From positions 69,134,158 to 69,198,157 of the forward strand of contig OV277864.1 in assembly GCA_922989275.2 (NCBI GenBank): DNA of 64,000 nt. Reading direction: 5' to 3'. This document shows, in pieces, positions 57,822 to 64,000 of this stretch. The notes below the pieces were generated by a model that was not told the origin of the DNA, made no database searches, and worked only from the letters and a program-made list of their open reading frames with translations. This DNA comes from Gari tellinella. Its lineage: Eukaryota; Mollusca; Bivalvia; Cardiida; Psammobiidae. How positions within the stretch are numbered: position 1 is the stretch's first letter; the number at the start of each line of letters is the position of its first letter. Made by a program: the position numbers and the translations under genes.

Positions 57822-59585
57822 CCAGCAAACGACATTTTCAGCACACGATGCCGTGGCAGTTAAACGGTTATCGTATCAAAGGGGTTTTGACTTTACCCTA
57901 TTTTCGTTTTACACATACATTTTACAAGTTTGTTATATCTCATATTACATGTACATTGATCTTTTTTATCATGTTTACAAATTTCATCCAAATGCATTCA
58001 ACCCTAGCGACGAGTATGATGTACTCTTTTTTTTATAAACAGTGTACATGTGAAGATTACACTTGTCAGATGCAAACAGTGTAGACCCTGATCAGACGGC
58101 TCCTTAAGGAGCCCTCTGATCAGGGTCTACACTGTTTATCATTTTGAACTATATTGTTAAAATCAACCCTTAATAGTAAAAAATGCACTAAACTTATTCT
58201 GAAATTGGAATCGTCCATTAAAAGTTTCAGGGGTGAATGAGTTAATTTATAAAGAGGTCCAGTAACTGTCACTTGCTAATGTATTCTTGTGAATCTTAAC
58301 TCTTAAAAATCAATATACAATGTAGCCCATTAATTGCTTCATCCAAGTATAATGATTAAGCGGCGCCTGATCAGAAACCAAACTGTTTCGCACTCATTTT
58401 AAAATTTCTTCAGTCAAATACATAAACATTGATTTGAGAAATAAAACACGGCAATTGTTTAAAGCAGATGAAGGTTTTATTATTATCATGTTTTGTGCTA
58501 TAATATTTATACATGTACCTATATTTAACGTATCCTATCACACGCTAAGAAATTTGAAGAAAACAATCTGAATGATAAATACATTGTAACCAACTGGTGT
58601 GGAGTTTAGAAGGTTTAGAAGAAAGCCTTATGTTAGAATGAACCTTTCAGGCCTTGTTCTGGGCGATCAGAAACTAGATGACCATATTCCAAGCTAATAC
58701 TTTCTTTTAAACGAGCGAGTTTGGTTTGTAAACTTTTTATGTTATTTATTGATTTGGCCCATTACGCATCATCCTGTTTCTTGTTTTGATGATAGGTGAC
58801 CGCTTAAAGAAGTCTTAAATTAAAGCAGATTGCAAATTACTCCTTTACTTACACTATGCGTAAGTCTCCAACCGCTAGGATATACTAGTAAATGAAATAT
58901 TCTTATGGTACATATTCATGACTGTATAAAGTGGGACTATGTACTTCAGTGGGCGAATGGATTGAAGGCGTAAAGAGGCGTGTCCTATGAATAATTGGTT
59001 ATACCAAATACAATTGTCCGCCATTATTTGGCCCGATGTATTTACCGACTGTGTCTCTGATAAACTATCCTAAATATTTCTCTAATTCAAAGTTATTATT
59101 AATGTGTTTATAAGTTACTAAGTCACCGGTGCCGTTCATACTTTCATTCTTGCATTGGACACTTATGATCCGCTAGTATAACAAAACTCACGGCTTACTT
59201 CCGATATTTATTAAGACAGGTGGCTCATCTAACCATTTACCTCATACCGGTAGGCGGTACATGTAGCCTGTTTCTAGTTTAAAAACATGCGATCACTTAA
59301 AGCAGGTTGAAAGTAAAGCAGAATGTTGCGTAAGGAACTAACTTCAACCAGCTTTAACTCATTCACCCCTGAATCTTTTAATGAACAGTTCCAATTTCAA
59401 AATAAGTCAAGTCCACTATTTATGGTTGATTTTAACAATATCTTTCAAAATGACAAACGGTGTTGACTCTGATCAGAGGGCTCCTTAAGGAGCCCTCTGA
59501 TCAGGGTCTACATTGTTTGCATAGGACAAATGTAATCATCACAGGTACACTGTTTGTATATGACGAGTATACTCGTCGCTAGGAT

Positions 59586-59588
<3 letters not shown>
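57822..59588. other. Intergenic, hairpin elements
   Basis: Hairpin cores of the GAGGGCTCC type lie at 58073-58138 and 59455-59520 and a decayed TTAAAGC-type core at about 59295-59357. A half core lies near 58365-58390. No gene is seen. Confidence 0.6.

Positions 59589-59616
<28 letters not shown>
59589..59616 (+). repeat. (AAT)n at the 3' end of the minus-strand LINE
   Basis: Nine AAT units. On the - strand this is an (ATT)n tail following ...GATTGAATAAAG, and it marks the 3' end of the LINE at 59617-64000. Confidence 0.85.
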
Positions 59617-59621
<5 letters not shown>

Positions 59622-59890
59622 TATTCAATCAGTAACTTGAATTAACAAATTCCTCGTTACTCTTAACATATTAACATACACGTTAACATATTTACAGATG
59701 GCCAAAGTGGCCAAACAAACATGCATATAATAATAATAATACTAAAAAAAAAGCATTTCAAATGATAGTAGATTTATTTTCGAAAATTTAGAATTTGAGG
59801 TTGAACTGCTATTTTCATGAAAAAAAAAGAGATATTAAATGATCATTTTTGGTAAATGATTAGATAATAAAACACTGACTCGTATACAAA

Positions 59891-60895
59891 TCAATCAAGG
59901 TAGTTCAGTGCAGCTTTCCTCATATCAAAAGCTTCATAGATATACCTTGATAGATTTAGTAAGGTTTTGGAACTATTTGATTTCATCAACTCTACATACT
60001 TATAAGCACTTGGGTTTTGGTAAAAATAACGTTTTAGATATTTTTTTCTTAAGTCAGTATACAGAGTACATACTAAAACAAAATGAAACTCGTCTTCTAT
60101 GTCATGCTTGTAACAAAACACACAATACCTTTCCTCTCTTTCAGTTCTACCTGCACCGTAACGCCCGGATTCAATTCTTAAATTATGGGATGATAATCTC
60201 AACTTAGCTAAAATATACATGTACTTCTTTGGTAAAACAGTAAGATAATGTTCGTGTTCAAAAGTTTCTTTGAAAAATTTGTATGTATATAAAACGTTAG
60301 ACTCTTGGATAGAAGCACACCAAGACTGTTTAAATACGTCCACTACTCTGGCTTTAAAAACAACATGAAACTTATTTAAATCCACCGTATATTGATTCAG
60401 CCAAACATAGGAAAAACCATAACCATCTAAAAGTTTTTTAACATCACTTAACCAGTTGGTTTTACCCGTGTTAAGATCATCACCCATTTCACTCAACAAT
60501 GTTTGAAGAATAATATTTTCACTTAGAGCAAGTTTGCACCAGTACTTAATTACTCTGCTATACCTATTGATATACAATATACAATACAATACACTTTATT
60601 TCAGCATTAAACATTACATGAATGTTCTTTAGCCTACAATACATACAAAGTAATGAAATTATTGTAACGAGAAATAAACATGTCATTTACAGGAGCAATA
60701 TACAATGGAAACCTACCTAACTCACCGTAAATACACATGTTACGTGTAGAAGCTCTAACACCTAATACTCTCTTACAAAATGTTAAATGCAGATTCTCCA
60801 ATTGTTTACTTTTTGTGCAGCCCCACACTTCACATGAGTAATTCAAGATGGATCCTACGAAGGCATCGAAAAGCTGACAAAAAGTCTTTGGTTTA
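59891..60895 (-). pseudogene. C-terminal part of ORF2 of the interrupted LINE
   Basis: Reading down from about 60895, PKTFCQLFDAFVGSILNYSC and CEVWGCTKSKQLENLHLTFC belong to the post-polymerase domain, and YGELGRFPLYI follows. After a stop and a short AT-rich, AATAC-rich insertion (about 60575-60700), INRYSRVIKYWCK resumes in a new frame and runs to the stop near 59891. It includes a Cys-rich knuckle CVFCYKHDIEDEFHFVLVC. The part upstream of 60895 that is read in the same frame is hAT sequence, not LINE. Confidence 0.85.
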
Positions 60896-61925
60896 AGGTA
60901 CTTCGCATATGCGCGTAGTTTCCATACGATTGTTATGAAACTTTTCATAAAGAATGATAATAGCCTAAGAAACAATGTGTGTAAATATAGGCAAAATTTA
61001 TCGTGTGGTTTGTCTTTAAGGTCTTTTTTCTGACAAAAACCTAGAATTTTGATGATTTTATTTTTCTTAAAAATGAATAAAGCTAATGACTATAATTCTC
61101 GCCCAATAAGTAGCCCACAACATTCATTACAAGAAAAGCTAAAAACATTTTGAATAAAGGTGTTCAGAAAGATGTTATCAGCTATTTAACTTTTGCAAAA
61201 TGCTAAAAAATTGAATTACAAAAAACTGACTCATTCAATGTATATTTGTTTTCATTTTATTCAAATATATGGTTGATGAACTAGTCAGTCTGAAAAAATT
61301 AGAAAATATTACAGTCAGGATTTGTTGTAATAACATATTTTCTTATTAAAATGTGGGATATTTGTTGTTAAGGTACAGTTACCTACCTTAGAATTAAAAC
61401 TTTGTCATTAAAATGCATTATTATTTATTCATGGACTTGCATACAAGGTTTATTATATTGTTTGAACATAATTATAATGGGCAATATCGATCTTGAAAAG
61501 GTTAGCGTATTGATAAGCTTCAAGGTGTGGCTTTATAGTTCGATCAAATCGTTTACATGTATACCGATTTAATTGACTTGTAAGTCATTAAACTAAAACG
61601 TACATGTCTTGGACCGTAAACAACACTAGTACTAATCAACGAAGACTAAACATAACATGTCTCTTGATTACTGCGTTATGGATTGACAAGTCAATAAATC
61701 GGACACTTAAAAAAAATATTTGGATCGGTTGGGTCTCGAACCTATGACCTTTGGATTGCTAGTAAACCACTACAGTCAACCACTATACTAACTGCGCTAT
61801 GAAGGATTATACTAATTCGTATCAACATTTCCTTTATATAAATTTTCTAGTAAAAAAAAGTCTGTGTCGTCCAGACGCATATCCGCTCGCCCGCAAGACC
61901 GACTTCCGGTAGCGAAAGGCCTTAA
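60896..61925. mobile_element. hAT-related and SINE-like insertion in the LINE
   Basis: 60920-61480 matches 41461-41990 in reverse complement. The remainder contains a tRNA-like stretch. The breakpoints fall inside the codons that encode VKKYCFK / KPKTF of the LINE ORF2. A target duplication could not be fixed by eye. Confidence 0.7.
61712..61808 (-). mobile_element. tRNA-like SINE head
   Basis: On the - strand an A-box-like TAGCGCAGTTAGTATAGTGG and a B-box GGTTCGAGACC appear about 50 bases apart. The 5' and 3' ends do not pair as a clean acceptor stem, and a T run follows (minus strand, near 61707-61715). A working tRNA gene is therefore unlikely. Confidence 0.45.
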
Positions 61926-64000
61926 AGCAATACTTTTTAACGTTTACAACCAATGTATTAAGGGCTTTTAATCCCTTACCTGTTAATGTACTTATATAAC
62001 TGTTAAATGTGCCAGTATAACTAAAAACAACGCCTAAATAAGTAAAATCATCTACAATTTCTATTGTTTGACCTTTATATTTCCAAACATATTCCATCGG
62101 TACTCTGTCCCTATTTCTGAAAACCATTATCTTTGTTTTCTTCACATTGACCTCTAACCCCCATCTGTCACAATACCTTTCCAAATTATCTAAACTATTC
62201 TGCAATTCGCTTGGATCAGACCCCAATATCACCATATCATCCGCAAATAAAAGCAAAATAAGGTTTATTTGATCAAGAGTCAGTCCGCTACTTATTCTGT
62301 CTGAAAGAAACAGCTCAAGGTCATTAAGATAAAGAGCAAACATTATCGGTGATATTACCTCCCCTTGCTTTAAACCAATCGCACATTCGTAGAAGGATGA
62401 ATAATCATCACAATGCTTAATACACATTTTAACTATTGAATACATTTCTTTAATGATCCGTAACATTTTACCCTTAATACCTACCCTAAACAATTTCAGC
62501 CAAAGACCATGGTGATACACACTGTCAAATGCCTTTTTCAAATCAACAAAGGCGCAAAATAATTTCCCCTTATTACGCAATATTTTTTGAATTGTTGCAT
62601 TCAACACAAATATAGCGTCTGTTGTTGAGCGGCCCTTTCTAAACCCAAATTGGGCGTCTGTCAGAATATCATTGTTTTCAGCCCAAGATGAAATGCGATT
62701 GTTTAAAACGCCTGTGAAAATCTTTGAGAAACAGCTCACCAACGAAATGCCCCTGTAGTTATTAACGTTACTTTTATCACCCTTCTTAAATAACGGTACA
62801 ATAATACCCTCACACCATTTCTCTGGGAAAACACCCGATTCAAATATACAATTAAATATGTCAACTAAATGAGCAGACAGAATATCAAAAGATTCCAAAA
62901 AATACTCGTTAATAAGTTGATCACCGGCATATGCCTTGTTCCTTTTCAATTTTCTAACAACAGCTTCAATTTCAGATTGTGTAATCGGAGAATCAAGCTC
63001 CTCAAAAGACACATTTTGTGAATCAAAATCATTATTCACAAAGAAATCTTCTGAATCACTATCATGTGGATTTGGCAAATCATCATTTAGTTTTGAAAAG
63101 TATTCAAAAAATTCATCTAGCGATATGTCCCGTGCACTGCTTTCATCATTTCGCTTACTAAAATGACGCCAAAAGTCCCTCGGCTTTCTATGTCTCAATC
63201 TTTCGACCTCTGTCATTTTATTAAGCTCAAAACGTCTTTTCTTTTTTTTAATCAAGTTCTTGTATATCTTTTTCTTATCCAACATTGATATTCTGTTTGC
63301 ATCATTCTTACATTTATCAAAAACATGCAAATACTGTTGATAAATACGCTTAGCTTCTAAACATTCACTATCAAACCAGTCTGCCTTTTTAATAAAGGAC
63401 TTTATATAACTATTCGATCGAGATTTATACATGCGTTTTAAAAACAATGGACTAGCTACTTCATTTAATATCTGTGTAAAGTCATGAATGCCTTTATTAA
63501 CACTCTCTTTGCCATTTAACACCATGTCATCAGTAATTCTATTTAATACAGGTAACTGTGCAATAAGTCGACGCCTAAATACGTCTTTCAAATCCGGGTC
63601 CCATTTAACAAAATTAAACACATTTCCCTTTCCAACACATTCATTGTTTAGCGCCGTATTACACCTTAACCCAAAACACACAGGCGCATGGTCAGACCAT
63701 TCATTAAATTTACCTATTTCAAAATTACACAAGATACCGAAATCACTATTCCGTAACAATAAGTAATCAATAACACTGCTACCGTTTATGCTAGTATAAG
63801 TGTAATCACCTATCGAATTATCTTTAAACAGCCTGCCATTCGCAAGCCTAAAGCCGCTAGACTTGCATAAGTCTAACAGCTTTAGCCCGTGCGAATTGCA
63901 ACCTTTATCCATGGAAACACGAGATAACGGTACATCAGGGGTATAGTCATCATAATCAATAATATCAGAGTTGGAATCGCAAACAATGTAGTCAGGTCGA
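61834..64000 (-). CDS. LINE ORF2: endonuclease C-terminus and reverse transcriptase, truncated by insertion
   Basis: The frame is open from the window edge to a stop at 61834-61836; an ATG lies at 63910-63912, but the frame is open upstream (RPDYIVCD...), so the start is outside. It shows an endonuclease end (DYLLLRNSDFG, WSDHAPV), then polymerase motifs: YRGISLVSCFSKIF, AQFGFRKGRSTTDAI, FVDLKKAFDSV, GLKQGEVISPIMF and the catalytic FADD (62236-62247). The last 25 or so residues before the stop come from the inserted block, so the natural C-terminus lies at 59891-60895. The sequence is otherwise uninterrupted. The LINE family is not assigned; it differs from those at 1-2280 and 4903-5742. Confidence 0.93.
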   Translation of the reverse strand, partial: RPDYIVCDSNSDIIDYDDYTPDVPLSRVSMDKGCNSHGLKLLDLCKSSGFRLANGRLFKDNSIGDYTYTSINGSSVIDYLLLRNSDFGILCNFEIGKFNEWSDHAPVCFGLRCNTALNNECVGKGNVFNFVKWDPDLKDVFRRRLIAQLPVLNRITDDMVLNGKESVNKGIHDFTQILNEVASPLFLKRMYKSRSNSYIKSFIKKADWFDSECLEAKRIYQQYLHVFDKCKNDANRISMLDKKKIYKNLIKKKKRRFELNKMTEVERLRHRKPRDFWRHFSKRNDESSARDISLDEFFEYFSKLNDDLPNPHDSDSEDFFVNNDFDSQNVSFEELDSPITQSEIEAVVRKLKRNKAYAGDQLINEYFLESFDILSAHLVDIFNCIFESGVFPEKWCEGIIVPLFKKGDKSNVNNYRGISLVSCFSKIFTGVLNNRISSWAENNDILTDAQFGFRKGRSTTDAIFVLNATIQKILRNKGKLFCAFVDLKKAFDSVYHHGLWLKLFRVGIKGKMLRIIKEMYSIVKMCIKHCDDYSSFYECAIGLKQGEVISPIMFALYLNDLELFLSDRISSGLTLDQINLILLLFADDMVILGSDPSELQNSLDNLERYCDRWGLEVNVKKTKIMVFRNRDRVPMEYVWKYKGQTIEIVDDFTYLGVVFSYTGTFNSYISTLTGKGLKALNTLVVNVKKYCFKAFRYRKSVLRASGYASGRHRLFFTRKFI

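Larger units (their letters stand above)
59617..64000 (-). mobile_element. LINE with interrupted ORF2, 5' end outside the window
   Basis: The element runs from the right window edge down to the (AAT)n run. Its ORF2 is read in 61926-64000 and continues at 59891-60895 after a block of about 1.03 kb that is not LINE. The interrupting block is hAT-related at 60920-61480 and SINE-like at 61712-61808. The terminal domain (59891-60589) is separated from the preceding part by a frame break near 60590-60640. Confidence 0.85.

Noticed and set aside
60896..60975. The start of the 113-codon frame at 60975 as a LINE protein N-terminus
   Set aside because: Codons above about 60895 match the hAT-like repeat at 41.9 kb in reverse complement, so the ATG is by chance in foreign sequence.
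61712..61808. Functional tRNA gene on the - strand
   Set aside because: A and B boxes are present, but the acceptor and anticodon stems do not pair cleanly and the sequence sits in an insertion; a SINE head is more likely.

Overview
The window looks like nuclear DNA of a metazoan with a repeat-rich, AT-rich genome, most likely a bivalve mollusc. That assignment is an inference from the intron-exon genes, the mix of non-LTR retrotransposons, the very dense hairpin MITEs and the bivalve-style 160-bp satellites; no species is claimed. Nothing is bacterial in layout.

Three host genes can be built exon by exon. (1) On the + strand, about 11.7-20.9 kb, nine coding exons join without a phase error into a 705-residue, probably disordered Lys/Ser/Thr-rich protein that I do not recognise; a probable tenth exon lies upstream. 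(2) and (3) On the - strand, two tandem paralogues (22.6-38.6 kb and 43.7-51.7 kb) each encode a 281-residue failed-axon-connections (FAXC)-like, metaxin/GST-fold protein from six exons of identical length and phase. The upstream-most copy in the window (gene A) has introns swollen by a 4.8-kb 22-bp minisatellite, 161-bp and about 165-bp arrays, a tRNA-derived SINE and a partial tandem array of its own exon 5. Gene B is half as long, but a 53-bp minisatellite has grown over its stop codon.

Left part, 0-9 kb: the 3' part of an L2/CR1-like LINE with intact reverse transcriptase (1-2280), about 2.6 kb with no recognised feature, a second LINE remnant (4.9-5.7 kb) and a foldback element (7.3-8.6 kb). 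At 9-11.7 kb lie microsatellites and degraded repeats. Between and beyond the paralogues are Tc1-like, hAT-like, pogo-like and PIF/Harbinger-like remnants. At 59.6-64 kb is a third LINE on the - strand, cut in two by a hAT-related/SINE insertion and running off the window edge.

The most striking feature is a superfamily of short elements (more than 30 copies in 64 kb) that share an almost perfect hairpin core of about 65 bp, usually a CAAACAGT...GATCAGACGCCG stem, but carry several unrelated flanking arms. Nested insertions with target-site duplications and an empty site in the other paralogue allow a relative insertion history to be read from the sequence.
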